Below are positions 17,182-25,556 of a stretch of 39,249 nucleotides of DNA, piece after piece. Numbering within the stretch: the first letter of the stretch is position 1; every line of letters starts with the position of its first letter. The notes below the pieces were generated by a model. The model was given only the letters and a program-made list of their open reading frames with translations, did not search any database and had not been told where the DNA came from. The stretch spans positions 1-39,249 of the forward strand of contig NZ_AZFN01000021.1 in assembly GCF_001434365.1 (NCBI RefSeq). The letters run 5' to 3'. The DNA comes from Limosilactobacillus gastricus DSM 16045. Lineage in GTDB: Bacteria > Bacillota > Bacilli > Lactobacillales > Lactobacillaceae. A program made the translations under genes and the position numbers.

Positions 17182-19251
17182 ATGGCACATACCTACTTAC
17201 TAGAAATTGGGTTGGAAGAAATGCCTGCGCATGTGGTGACACCAAGCATGAACCAGCTCCAAAGTCGGGTTGAAAATTATTTAAAAGATCAACGAATTGA
17301 ATACCAAACGATCAAAGCCTTTTCGACGCCTCGCCGGTTAGCTTTGAAAATTGAAGGTCTCTCTGACAAGCAACCAGATGTTGACGAATTAGTGAAGGGA
17401 CCGGCGAAGAAAATTGCTTTGGATGATCAAGGCAATTGGAGTAAAGCGGCGATTGGCTTCACCAAGGGTCAAGGGGTTTCGGTAGAAGATATTGAATTCC
17501 AAGAAGTTAAAGGAACGGAATATGTTTTTGTTAATAAACATACTCCAGGTGAATCCGTAGCGACCGTCCTTGCTGGTTTAGATCAAGTCATTACGGCCAT
17601 GACATTCCCAACCTTAATGAAGTGGGGGGAATATAAGCTGGATTATATTCGGCCAATTCACTGGTTAGTATCATTGCTTGATGATGCTGTCGTACCCTTT
17701 AAGATTTTAAATGTCACTGCTGATCGGTTAACCAAAGGACACCGGTTCTTAGGTCATGATCTCGAACTAACTAACGCCGGTGATTATGAAGAAGCCTTAT
17801 TAAATGATTTTGTAATTGCGGATCCTAAGGCACGAAAGGCGAAAATTAAAGACCAAATTCAAGCGATTGCCGATGAGCATCAATGGCAATTAGATTGGGA
17901 TGAAGAATTACTGGAAGAAGTTAATAACCTAGTTGAGTGGCCAACTTCCTTTGCCGGGAAGTTTGATCAACAATACTTAGTATTGCCAGAAGAGGTCTTA
18001 ATCACCTCCATGAAGGATAACCAACGGTTCTTCTGCGTCCGCAACCAAGCGGGGCAATTGCAACCAGCCTTCATTGCGGTTCGTAATGGGAATACTGATC
18101 ATCTCGATAATGTGATCAAAGGGAACGAGCGGGTGCTGGTTCCCCGGTTAGAAGATGCCAAATTCTTCTATGAAGAAGATCAAAAAATCACGATTGATCA
18201 ATACGTAGAACGGTTAAATCGGGTTTCGTTCCATGATCAGATTAGTTCCATGGCTGAAAAAATGGCCCGTACTGGGGTAATCGCGATGTCACTTGCTGAG
18301 CAACTTAACTTCAGTGATCAAGAAAAAGCGGATTTAAAGCGAGCTGCAGCCATCTATAAGTTTGATTTAACTACCCAAATGGTGGGTGAATTTGCTGAAT
18401 TACAAGGAATTATGGGAGAAATTTATGCTAAGTTAGCTGGCGAAAATGAAACCGTTGCTGCAGCAATTCGCGAGCATTATATGCCAATTTCGGCTGAAGG
18501 TGCCTTACCAGCGACGAAGGTCGGCGCTTTATTGGCCATTGCAGATAAATTAGATAGCATCTATAGTTTCTTCGCGGTCGGAATGATTCCTTCAGGCTCG
18601 AACGATCCATATGCCTTGCGGCGCCAAGCCTACGGAATTGTTCGGATCATTAATGATCAACAATGGCACTTGCCAGTACTTGATTTACAACCCCAACTAC
18701 CGGCTTTATTTACTGTAGCAGATCTACATCCTAAGTTTGATATTGCCGAAAATAACGACCAAGTTCGTCAGTTCTTTGTTGACCGGTTGAAACAATTCTT
18801 TAGTTTACAATCAATTCGGCATGACATTGTGGACGCAGTTTGTGCGAGTGAGCAACCTGATATCCTAGCTGTCATTGATGCCGCTCAAGTTTTAGTTAAG
18901 CATCAAAGTGATGATGATTTGAAGAATCAAATGGAAGCCATCACGCGGGTAATTCGGTTAGCCAAGAAAGAAGCCTTAACTACCGATGAAGTTACAGTTA
19001 AGCCAGAACTGTTTAAGAACCCTTCGGAACAAAGTTTGTTCGACCAATTCAACGAATTTGATGATCAAGCCTCATTGAATGATCAATTCGAACAATTAAT
19101 GGCATTAGAACCTGTTATTAGTCAATATTTTGAGGAAAATATGATCATGGATCCAGACGAAGCAATCCGGCATAATCGTTTGGCCCAATTAACTTTAGTC
19201 GCTCAAGCAGCTGGCCAATTTGGTGATTTGGATTTATTGATTGTAAAATAA
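17182..19251 (+). CDS. glyS: Glycine--tRNA ligase beta subunit
   Basis: The beta subunit binds tRNA-Gly and is required with GlyQ for charging. The 689-residue protein has the family N-terminus YLLEIGLEEMPAHVV, then KWGEYKLDYIRPIHWLVSLLDD and VLITSMKDNQRFFCVRN. An HD-like region and a C-terminal anticodon-binding domain (DALR-like) follow. AAGGGGG at the end of glyQ is its ribosome site. It shares the Gly T-box with glyQ. Confidence 0.98.
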   Translation: MAHTYLLEIGLEEMPAHVVTPSMNQLQSRVENYLKDQRIEYQTIKAFSTPRRLALKIEGLSDKQPDVDELVKGPAKKIALDDQGNWSKAAIGFTKGQGVSVEDIEFQEVKGTEYVFVNKHTPGESVATVLAGLDQVITAMTFPTLMKWGEYKLDYIRPIHWLVSLLDDAVVPFKILNVTADRLTKGHRFLGHDLELTNAGDYEEALLNDFVIADPKARKAKIKDQIQAIADEHQWQLDWDEELLEEVNNLVEWPTSFAGKFDQQYLVLPEEVLITSMKDNQRFFCVRNQAGQLQPAFIAVRNGNTDHLDNVIKGNERVLVPRLEDAKFFYEEDQKITIDQYVERLNRVSFHDQISSMAEKMARTGVIAMSLAEQLNFSDQEKADLKRAAAIYKFDLTTQMVGEFAELQGIMGEIYAKLAGENETVAAAIREHYMPISAEGALPATKVGALLAIADKLDSIYSFFAVGMIPSGSNDPYALRRQAYGIVRIINDQQWHLPVLDLQPQLPALFTVADLHPKFDIAENNDQVRQFFVDRLKQFFSLQSIRHDIVDAVCASEQPDILAVIDAAQVLVKHQSDDDLKNQMEAITRVIRLAKKEALTTDEVTVKPELFKNPSEQSLFDQFNEFDDQASLNDQFEQLMALEPVISQYFEENMIMDPDEAIRHNRLAQLTLVAQAAGQFGDLDLLIVK

Positions 19252-19261
19252 GTTGAATTAT

Positions 19262-19290
19262 TTGGCATTTGTGTTGACCTATGGTAATAT
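19262..19290 (+). promoter_or_regulatory. Candidate promoter of dnaG-rpoD
   Basis: TTGGCA (19262-19267), a 17-base spacer and TAATAT (19285-19290) with an extended TG before it. A TTGACC at 19274-19279 is also present but lacks a -10 at the right distance. Confidence 0.5.
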
Positions 19291-19325
19291 TTTATAGGTA
19301 TGAATAGGTACAAATGACATTGTTA

Positions 19326-19358
19326 AAAAGGTCGCATTCCATTTGGAAGCGGCCTTTA
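19326..19358. promoter_or_regulatory. Stable hairpin in the dnaG leader, terminator-like on the minus strand
   Basis: AAAGGTCGC and GCGGCCTTT pair (one G-T pair), with TTCC/GGAA continuing inside around a 4-base loop. On the plus strand the tail is only TTTAGTC, which is weak for termination. On the minus strand the stem is followed by TTTTT. It lies between the promoter and the dnaG start. It may be an attenuator or the remains of one. Confidence 0.45.
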
Positions 19359-19388
19359 GTCAATATCATTGCCTTTGGGGGTGATTTC

Positions 19389-21263
19389 GTGGCACGGATA
19401 CCAAACGAAGTGATTGATCAAGTTCGGAATTCAGTTGATATTGCGGATGTGATTGGGCAGGATGTTCAATTGCGGAAGCAAGGACGAAATTTAATGGGTC
19501 ATTGTCCTTTCCATCAGGATGATACTCCTTCGTTTTCGGTGAATGAAGAAAAACAATTTTTCTATTGTTTTAGTTGTCACCGGACGGGGAATGTCTTTTC
19601 CTTTTTACAACAGTTGCATGAGATGACTTTTCCGGAGGCTGTTCAGCACGTTGCTGAAATGGCCAATATTGAAATTCCCGAATTAAATCAGCGGGATCCA
19701 TCAACAGCATCACCGAATGCGCCCTTTTATCAATCATATGATTTGGCTGCAGATTTGTATCACCATATTTTGGTAAATACGAAGGCGGGTCAACCAGCGC
19801 TTAAATACCTGGAACAACGGGGGATGACGCGGGAATTAATCGATCAATTTAAACTTGGTTTTGCACCGAGCTCTGATGATCATGGGATTTTGGCGCAGTT
19901 TTTAACCGAAAAGCAGGTTGATTATCAAGTCGTCCGCCAATCCGGGTTACTGACCACTGACCACGATGGTCACTTCCATGATCGCTTTGTTGATCGGGTC
20001 ATGTACCCAATAAAGAATGCGAATGGGCAAATTATTGCTTTTTCGGGGCGATTATTGGCTGCTAAGGGCAATGATCAAGCGCCAAAGTATTTAAACAGTC
20101 CAGAAACCCCAATTTTTAATAAACGACTAACCCTCTTCAATTTTGATGAAGCTAAGCGTGCAGTTCGGCAGGAAGGCCATTTAATCTTGATGGAAGGTTT
20201 TATGGACGTTATTTCGGCTTATGGGGCGGGCGTGAAAAGCGGAATTGCTTCGATGGGAACTAGTTTTACTGAGGAACAGATTCAAGCAATTCAGCGGATT
20301 AGTAATGAGTTAGTGGTTTGTTATGATGGTGATGATGCAGGACAGAATGCCATAATGCGGGCTTTACAACTATTGACTGATCAAGCCCCAACTTTAAAGT
20401 TGAAGGTTGTTCAGATGCCGTCAGGGTTAGATCCCGATGAGTTTGTTCAGCAACGGGGGCCAGAAAAATTCCAGCAATATCTTGCTAATGCTGAAGAAAC
20501 ACCAACGGCATTTCGGTTGCAATATCTACGCCGCGGATTGAATTTAGCAAATCAAAATGAATTACTTTCATATCTTGATACGGCTATTCGGGTGGTTGCC
20601 CAAGTTGAACAACCAGTGGCCCAGAATCTATATCTCAAACAGTTAGCAGATGAATTTAATTTAGATCAAGCGACTTTAGCGGCACAATTATCCCAAGTTG
20701 AGCAACAAGCACAACGATCACGTCCAAAGGAAACGAAGCCGCAGCAAGAACAGTCGACTAGCGACTTTAATCATAGAACGGAAACGATTAATAGCACCTC
20801 GCCAGCCCTTGTGAACCGGGTTCAACGAGCTGAACAATTGCTGATTTACTGGTTTATTTATCAGCCCGAATGGCGTGGTCATTTGTTAGGGTTAACTGAT
20901 TTTACTTTTCCAGATGATAATTATCAGCAACTATTTGAACAAATACAGGTTTATTTACAAGCGCATGCTGATTATTTGACGGGTGATATGATTAATTTTT
21001 TGCAGGATCAACCAGAATTAATTGCCCTTTTAGCTGAGATCGAGCAATTAGTGGTTCAAGATGAAATTACCGATGAGATGGTCGATGATTGCGTTCATGT
21101 CCTGCAGGCAGAAGCTCCCATTGAAGATCTTATAGGTCAAAAACAGGCGGAATTAAAAGAGGCCACCGCTCTCAATGATCAAACATTAAGTGCACAATTA
21201 ACAACAGAATTGATTAGCTTATATCAGCAGCAACAACAGGCGAAGGCAAAGGAGATTAATTAA
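19389..21263 (+). CDS. dnaG: DNA primase
   Basis: The primase makes RNA primers for lagging-strand synthesis with DnaB helicase. The start is a GTG at 19389 behind GGGGGTGAT, giving the standard N-terminus [18 protein letters not shown] and 624 residues; an in-frame ATG at 19314 would add 25 atypical residues encoded by the leader hairpin. Domains: CHC2 zinc finger (about 38-95; CPFHQD then CFSCH), catalytic core with TOPRIM (about 255-345; [26 protein letters not shown]), a Gln-rich linker (about 440-480) and the C-terminal helicase-binding domain. rpoD follows 2 bases after the stop. Confidence 0.97.
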   Translation: MARIPNEVIDQVRNSVDIADVIGQDVQLRKQGRNLMGHCPFHQDDTPSFSVNEEKQFFYCFSCHRTGNVFSFLQQLHEMTFPEAVQHVAEMANIEIPELNQRDPSTASPNAPFYQSYDLAADLYHHILVNTKAGQPALKYLEQRGMTRELIDQFKLGFAPSSDDHGILAQFLTEKQVDYQVVRQSGLLTTDHDGHFHDRFVDRVMYPIKNANGQIIAFSGRLLAAKGNDQAPKYLNSPETPIFNKRLTLFNFDEAKRAVRQEGHLILMEGFMDVISAYGAGVKSGIASMGTSFTEEQIQAIQRISNELVVCYDGDDAGQNAIMRALQLLTDQAPTLKLKVVQMPSGLDPDEFVQQRGPEKFQQYLANAEETPTAFRLQYLRRGLNLANQNELLSYLDTAIRVVAQVEQPVAQNLYLKQLADEFNLDQATLAAQLSQVEQQAQRSRPKETKPQQEQSTSDFNHRTETINSTSPALVNRVQRAEQLLIYWFIYQPEWRGHLLGLTDFTFPDDNYQQLFEQIQVYLQAHADYLTGDMINFLQDQPELIALLAEIEQLVVQDEITDEMVDDCVHVLQAEAPIEDLIGQKQAELKEATALNDQTLSAQLTTELISLYQQQQQAKAKEIN

Positions 21264-21265
21264 GT

Positions 21266-22405
21266 ATGGCGAAAACAAATAAAGATCTAGTTATTTCAAA
21301 CGCGGTTGAATTTGATCAATCAGCTTATGATAAAGCGGTTGGGAAGTTAATCCGTGAACACAAGCAAGCCAAAGAAATTAAATATAGTGAATTATCTACC
21401 CAATTAGCCGAACCATTTGAATTGAATGCGGACGGTATTGATCAACTGATGCAAAATGTTGAAGATTCCGGAATTAGCATTGTTGATGAAAATGGAGATC
21501 CAGATCCACGTGCCCTACAAGCCACGGAAAAACTATCAAATAGTGCTAGTAAGGATACGTCAGCCCCATCGAATGTTAAAATTAACGATCCGGTGCGGAT
21601 GTATTTAAAAGAAATTGGTCGCGTGCCCTTACTTACGGCTGATCAAGAAGTTGAACTGGCTTTACGGATTGAGCAAGGGGATGAAGTGGCTAAGCAAGAA
21701 TTAGCCGAAGCCAACTTACGGTTGGTGGTTTCCATTGCCAAGCGCTATGTTGGTCGGGGAATGCAATTCTTGGATCTGATTCAAGAGGGTAACATGGGGC
21801 TAATGAAAGCCGTCGAAAAGTTTGATTACCGGAAAGGCTTTAAATTTTCGACATATGCTACTTGGTGGATTCGGCAAGCCATTACCCGGGCGATTGCGGA
21901 CCAAGCCCGGACGATTCGGATTCCAGTTCACATGGTGGAAACGATTAATAAGTTAATTCGAATCCAACGTCAACTATTGCAAGATCTTGGACGGGAACCA
22001 TTACCGGAAGAGATTGGGGCCGAGATGGATATGGAAACCCAAAAGGTGCGGGATATTCTGAAAATTGCCCAGGAACCTGTTTCTTTAGAAACACCAATTG
22101 GGGAAGAGGATGACTCGCATCTAGGAGATTTTATCGAAGACCAAGATGCAACTAGCCCAGCTGAACATGCGGCTTACGAAATGATGAAAAAGCAGCTGGA
22201 AAATGTTTTAGATACCTTAACTGATCGGGAAGAAAACGTTTTACGGTTGCGGTTTGGCTTGGATGATGGTCGTACCCGGACGTTAGAAGAAGTCGGTAAA
22301 GTCTTTGGCGTTACGCGGGAACGTATTCGGCAAATTGAAGCTAAAGCCTTACGTAAATTACGGCATCCATCCCGTTCTAAGCAATTAAAAGATTTCTTAG
22401 AATAA
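21266..22405 (+). CDS. rpoD: RNA polymerase primary sigma factor
   Basis: This is the housekeeping sigma factor (SigA/RpoD), which recognises TTGACA/TATAAT promoters. The 379-residue protein has a short region 1.1 (about 1-80) and region 1.2 ([16 protein letters not shown]). Region 2 contains [19 protein letters not shown] and [13 protein letters not shown], which is the -10 recognition and melting helix. Region 3 follows, and region 4 is [20 protein letters not shown], the -35 helix-turn-helix. AAAGGAG near 21250 serves the ATG at 21266. The dnaG-rpoD pairing is the conserved macromolecular synthesis operon. Confidence 0.98.
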   Translation: MAKTNKDLVISNAVEFDQSAYDKAVGKLIREHKQAKEIKYSELSTQLAEPFELNADGIDQLMQNVEDSGISIVDENGDPDPRALQATEKLSNSASKDTSAPSNVKINDPVRMYLKEIGRVPLLTADQEVELALRIEQGDEVAKQELAEANLRLVVSIAKRYVGRGMQFLDLIQEGNMGLMKAVEKFDYRKGFKFSTYATWWIRQAITRAIADQARTIRIPVHMVETINKLIRIQRQLLQDLGREPLPEEIGAEMDMETQKVRDILKIAQEPVSLETPIGEEDDSHLGDFIEDQDATSPAEHAAYEMMKKQLENVLDTLTDREENVLRLRFGLDDGRTRTLEEVGKVFGVTRERIRQIEAKALRKLRHPSRSKQLKDFLE

Positions 22406-22421
22406 ATCTTTGTGTATAATA

Positions 22422-22458
22422 GAGCCCAGAGGTCATCGGACCTTTGGACTCTTTTTTT
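22422..22458 (+). terminator. Rho-independent terminator after rpoD
   Basis: GAGCCCAGAGGTC (22422-22434) pairs with GACCTTTGGACTC (22439-22451) around ATCG (two imperfect pairs), followed by seven T. Confidence 0.88.
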
Positions 22459-22476
22459 GTATAGAAAGGGATTAAG

Positions 22477-23382
22477 ATTATAGCAGAAGCAAGTACCCAT
22501 TTAATGGGATCAACGATTACCATCAAAATTGATCACCCTGATGGAGAACAACTGATTGCAGATTGTTTTAAGCAGTTAGCGGACTATCAAGAGCGATTCT
22601 CTGCTAATAATGATCAATCAGAATTGATGCAATTAAATCAATTGGCCGGTATCCGCCCAATGCGGGTTGATGAAGATCTATATGACCTGATTAAGTTAGC
22701 GGTTAAATATAGTTGTCGGGGTGGTTATTTTAACGTCGCGATTGGTCCTTTGGTAAAACTATGGCACATTGGCTTTAACGATGCTCAGGTACCAACTCCA
22801 GAACAAATCCAAACGACCTTAAAATTAATTGATCCCCACCAAATTGAATTAGACGATCAAAATCATGCTGTCTATTTAAAACAGGCGGGGATGGAGATTG
22901 ACCTAGGTGGAATTGCCAAGGGCTATTTTGCGGATCAGCTGGCAATCAAATTGAAAGCTGCTGGAGTTGAATCAGCCCTTATTAATCTTGGTGGTAGCAG
23001 TATTGTAACGATTGGTGGCAATGCCAATAATTCCGATGATCAATGGCATGTCGGTCTCCAAGATCCGCGTGGTAAACGAACTGATTATGCGACTATTCTA
23101 GCCCTTAAGGACGAAGCCATGACGACCTCAGGGGTCTATGAACGCCAGCTAATAAAAAGTGGTCGAACCTATCACCATATTTTAGATCCCCAAACTGGGT
23201 ATCCTATTGAGACGTCAATTATGAGTCTGACCGTCTTAGGCCACCAAGCCGTCCTGGGTGAAATCCTAACCACCATGTGCTTTGGATTAGTTCCTTCACA
23301 ATTGAATGATTGGCTGAATGAATTTCCCGGAATTACGATCTTAACCATCGATCAGCAGGGGGAAATAAGATATTATAAATAG
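22477..23382 (+). CDS. apbE: FAD:protein FMN transferase (ApbE family), cytosolic
   Basis: ApbE enzymes transfer FMN from FAD to a Thr or Ser of a target protein. Family motifs are present: THLMGSTITI at the N-terminus, LMQLNQLAG, GGYFNVAIGPLVKLWHIG, EIDLGGIAKGYFADQLA, ALINLGGSS and the C-terminal TSGVYERQ with HHILDPQTGYPI. There is no signal peptide or lipobox, so it should act in the cytoplasm. The first ATG (22504) has no ribosome site and would cut off the conserved THLMG lead-in. GAAAGGG at 22464-22470 lies 6 bases before an in-frame ATT (22477), and a TAG at 22462 closes the frame upstream. I therefore choose the rare start ATT (301 residues); ATA 22480 or ATG 22504 remain possible. 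Two FMN-reductase-like genes follow, the second with ApbE-target-like repeats. Confidence 0.9.
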   Translation: MIAEASTHLMGSTITIKIDHPDGEQLIADCFKQLADYQERFSANNDQSELMQLNQLAGIRPMRVDEDLYDLIKLAVKYSCRGGYFNVAIGPLVKLWHIGFNDAQVPTPEQIQTTLKLIDPHQIELDDQNHAVYLKQAGMEIDLGGIAKGYFADQLAIKLKAAGVESALINLGGSSIVTIGGNANNSDDQWHVGLQDPRGKRTDYATILALKDEAMTTSGVYERQLIKSGRTYHHILDPQTGYPIETSIMSLTVLGHQAVLGEILTTMCFGLVPSQLNDWLNEFPGITILTIDQQGEIRYYK

Positions 23383-23410
23383 GTTACCTTTTCCTAAATT
23401 TGTGATATTA

Positions 23411-23439
23411 TTTACATATAAATATTACTATTTTATATA
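23411..23439 (+). promoter_or_regulatory. Promoter of the two FMN-reductase genes
   Basis: TTTACA (23411-23416), a 17-base spacer and TATATA (23434-23439) in the AT-rich 74-base gap after apbE, with the start codon at 23457. apbE read-through is also possible, since no terminator lies between them. Confidence 0.55.
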
Positions 23440-23456
23440 AACGGAAAGGAAGCAAT

Positions 23457-24062
23457 ATGAAACATTATATCGGAATCGCAGGGACACATGCGAAAGGATC
23501 GACCAACACCAAGTTGATTCACTTTATTAAAAATCATTTAGCCGATCGGGCGGAAGTAGAAATTATTGATGCCAGCAACTGGCCAGTCTTCCAAAAGACA
23601 CCAAATGGAAAACTACCAGAAGGGGTGCAAGCCGTCGCTGATAAAATTGCTGCGGCTGATGGGGTGATTATCTCAACTCCTGAATATGATCACACCATTC
23701 CAGCAGCGCTTATGAATACTTTTGCTTGGCTTTCATATGGGATCCATCCATTCGATAATAAGCCAGTTATGATTACGGGAGCTTCATTTGGTGCCTTAGG
23801 GACTTCCCGGGCTCAAGGCCATTTACGGCGGATGTTAGATGCTCCAGAAATTCACGCGCAAACGATGGCTAGTTCTGATTTCATGGTTAGTCGGTCATTG
23901 AATGCCTTTGACGAAGAAGGTAATTTAAAAGATCCTGCTTTGGTCAAGCGGTTTGATGAACTATTTGCTGAATTTGAAGTATTTGTTGACTTGATGGCTA
24001 AGTTAGCCCAAGTTAACCAAGTTGCTGAAGCAGATGCCGCTAAAGTTGGCGAAGCGGAATAA
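23457..24062 (+). CDS. NADPH-dependent FMN reductase family protein (short paralogue)
   Basis: This 201-residue flavodoxin-like oxidoreductase (FMN_red / NADPH-dependent FMN reductase family) starts with a flavin phosphate loop, GIAGTHAKGSTNTKL (residues 6-20). It contains the family motif STPEYDHTIPAALMNTFAWL, whose PEY-N-PG-like loop binds the isoalloxazine ring, then PVMITGASFGALGTSRAQ. The C-terminal 25 residues are helical, Ala/Glu-rich (QVAEADAAKVGEAE). No signal peptide. GGAAAGGAAG precedes the ATG. It is a paralogue of the next gene's N-terminal domain and lies 13 bases from it, so the two probably form one enzyme. Confidence 0.9.
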   Translation: MKHYIGIAGTHAKGSTNTKLIHFIKNHLADRAEVEIIDASNWPVFQKTPNGKLPEGVQAVADKIAAADGVIISTPEYDHTIPAALMNTFAWLSYGIHPFDNKPVMITGASFGALGTSRAQGHLRRMLDAPEIHAQTMASSDFMVSRSLNAFDEEGNLKDPALVKRFDELFAEFEVFVDLMAKLAQVNQVAEADAAKVGEAE

Positions 24063-24075
24063 GGAGGAGCGAACA

Positions 24076-25497
24076 ATGAAGTTAGTTGCGATTGCGGGCT
24101 CGATTGCGGAAGATTCATATAACAAGAAATTAGTCAATTTTATGGCGAAGGCTTACAGTGATGTAGCTAATATTGAAGTCCTATCTCTTGATCAAGTACC
24201 ACTTTTTGACCGTGATTTGAGTTACAAGGACTTTGATCAATTAGTGGAATTAGACCGGAAGATCAAACTGGCTGATGGGGTGATTTTGGCTACGCCAGAA
24301 CATAATCACACTACGACTGTGGCAATGAAGAGTATGTTGGAATGGCTCTCAACTGATACTCATCCATTTCAAGACAAGCCTGTCTTGATTGTGGGAGCTA
24401 GTTATCACATTCAAGGGACTTCCCGGGCTCAAATGGATTTACGTGATATCTTAGACGCTCCAGGAGTAAATGCTATTGCTTTACCGGGAAATGACTTTTT
24501 GCTCGGTAATTGTAAAGAAAAATTTGATGAGCAAGGGAATCTGAATGATGAAGGGACGATTAAGTTCTTAAATAGTGTCCTAGTTAAGTTTACTGAATGG
24601 GTAAACACGATTAACGCTGTTTCGGCTGAAGAAGCTGCTGACTGGACGAAGGAAGACTTAACCGCTTCTGGTATTACAGACACGACCATTGACGTTGATA
24701 TGATGTCAAAAGATTGGGTTAACCAAGCGGCTGCTAAGACTCATGCTGCTGAGGATACTGATTACGTTAAATTAGACAGTGGGGTATTGAGTGTTAATCA
24801 ATTAAATTGGTTCTTAAAAACCATGCCGATGGAATTAACCTACATGGATGATAACGATCAATTCATTTACTACAACCACTACCTTGATCGCGATGATATG
24901 TTAGCACCACGTTATCCATGGCAAACTGGGATGCCAATGAGTGAAGTGCACCCACAACGGGCCATGAATGGTGTTAAGCGAGTGATTAACCAACTTCGTT
25001 ACAACAAGACGGACTTGGTTAAGATGCCAGTTCCTGGGAATAAAGTGAACGAAAAATGGCTCATGCACTATTACAAGCGGATGGCTGATGAAGAAGGCAA
25101 ATTCCGTGGAATTAACGAATGGGTCCTTGATATTTGGCCAATTGTTGCCCAATATTTGGAAATGACAGGTCAAAAACTGGTCGCTGATCCTAATGCTAAG
25201 GTTGATGCACATGGCGGTGCTAGTGGCAAGCCGGCTAGCCCGTCAGTAGAAGCTAGCCAAACAGACGCGGATGCTGGCGCTAGTGATAGCGAAGAAACGA
25301 GTGCTCCAGTTGCCAAACCGGCAGTTGATACGAATGCGGGCGCTTCTGGTGAAGAAGAAGAAACCACAAGTCCTGCTAGTCCGGTGGCTAAAGTCGAACC
25401 TAGTGTGGACGCGGATGCCGGGGCTTCTTCCGAAGAAGACGATGCTGCTAATGGTATTCCAGACAGTGTGGACGCGGATGCCGGCGCTTCAGATTAA
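24076..25497 (+). CDS. Three-part redox protein: FMN reductase domain, PAS-like domain, and tail of five DxxxGAS repeats
   Basis: This protein has 473 residues from the ATG at 24076, behind AAGGAGGAG. Residues 1-175 are a flavodoxin-like FMN reductase domain (AIAGSIAEDSYNKKL; ATPEHNHTTTVAMKSMLEWL; GTSRAQMDLRDIL). About 238-365 resembles the PAS domain found at the end of DUF438-type proteins (NQLNWFLKTMPMELTYMDDN, HPQRAMNGVKRVI, GINEWVLDI). Residues 376-473 are a disordered-looking tail rich in Ala, Ser, Glu and Pro. It carries five repeats at 376-383, 396-403, 417-424, 444-451 and 465-472, always D-x-x-x-G-A-S and usually VDADAGAS. These match the invariant positions of ApbE flavinylation sites (D-x-x-[ST]-G-A-[ST]) except for Ala or Gly at the fourth position. 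With apbE next door, covalent FMN on the repeat serines is my inference. No export signal is present. Confidence 0.88.
   Translation: MKLVAIAGSIAEDSYNKKLVNFMAKAYSDVANIEVLSLDQVPLFDRDLSYKDFDQLVELDRKIKLADGVILATPEHNHTTTVAMKSMLEWLSTDTHPFQDKPVLIVGASYHIQGTSRAQMDLRDILDAPGVNAIALPGNDFLLGNCKEKFDEQGNLNDEGTIKFLNSVLVKFTEWVNTINAVSAEEAADWTKEDLTASGITDTTIDVDMMSKDWVNQAAAKTHAAEDTDYVKLDSGVLSVNQLNWFLKTMPMELTYMDDNDQFIYYNHYLDRDDMLAPRYPWQTGMPMSEVHPQRAMNGVKRVINQLRYNKTDLVKMPVPGNKVNEKWLMHYYKRMADEEGKFRGINEWVLDIWPIVAQYLEMTGQKLVADPNAKVDAHGGASGKPASPSVEASQTDADAGASDSEETSAPVAKPAVDTNAGASGEEEETTSPASPVAKVEPSVDADAGASSEEDDAANGIPDSVDADAGASD
25201..25491 (+). repeat. Five in-frame DxxxGAS-coding repeats
   Basis: Copies at 25201-25224, 25261-25284, 25324-25347, 25405-25428 and 25468-25491 encode VDAHGGAS, TDADAGAS, VDTNAGAS, VDADAGAS and VDADAGAS, spaced 20, 21, 27 and 21 codons apart. 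The last two share 20 identical bases (from 25402 and 25465), which points to a recent duplication. The others keep the peptide while differing in codons, which points to selection on the protein. Confidence 0.9.
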
Positions 25498-25509
25498 TTG
25501 AATCATATT

Positions 25510-25555
25510 AAAAAGGCCAAGCCTGAAAGGAATTTCCTTTTCAGCTTGGTCTTTT
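25510..25555. terminator. Bidirectional terminator between the redox gene and dapF
   Basis: AAAAAGGCCAAGC and GCTTGGTCTTTT pair with a TGAAAGGAA/TTCCTTTTCA inner stem, A-rich on the left and T-rich on the right. It serves both converging transcripts. Confidence 0.85.
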
Positions 25556-25556
25556 C

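Noticed and set aside
19314-19388. 25-residue extension of DnaG from the ATG at 19314
   Set aside because: The extension crosses the leader hairpin and is unlike known primases, which begin MARIP after the strong ribosome site.
22411-22420. TATAAT after rpoD as a promoter for apbE
   Set aside because: There is no matching -35 at 16-18 bases, and it lies just before the rpoD terminator, so its transcripts would be stopped.
24022-24075. 18-residue N-terminal extension of the three-part redox protein from a TTG at 24022
   Set aside because: It overlaps the end of the previous gene and includes the AAGGAGGAG ribosome site of the ATG at 24076. The FMN-binding loop starts correctly from that ATG.
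25201-25491. Repeats in the redox gene as a CRISPR or DNA-level tandem repeat
   Set aside because: Units are unevenly spaced, in frame, and conserved as peptide rather than as DNA, so they are protein motifs.
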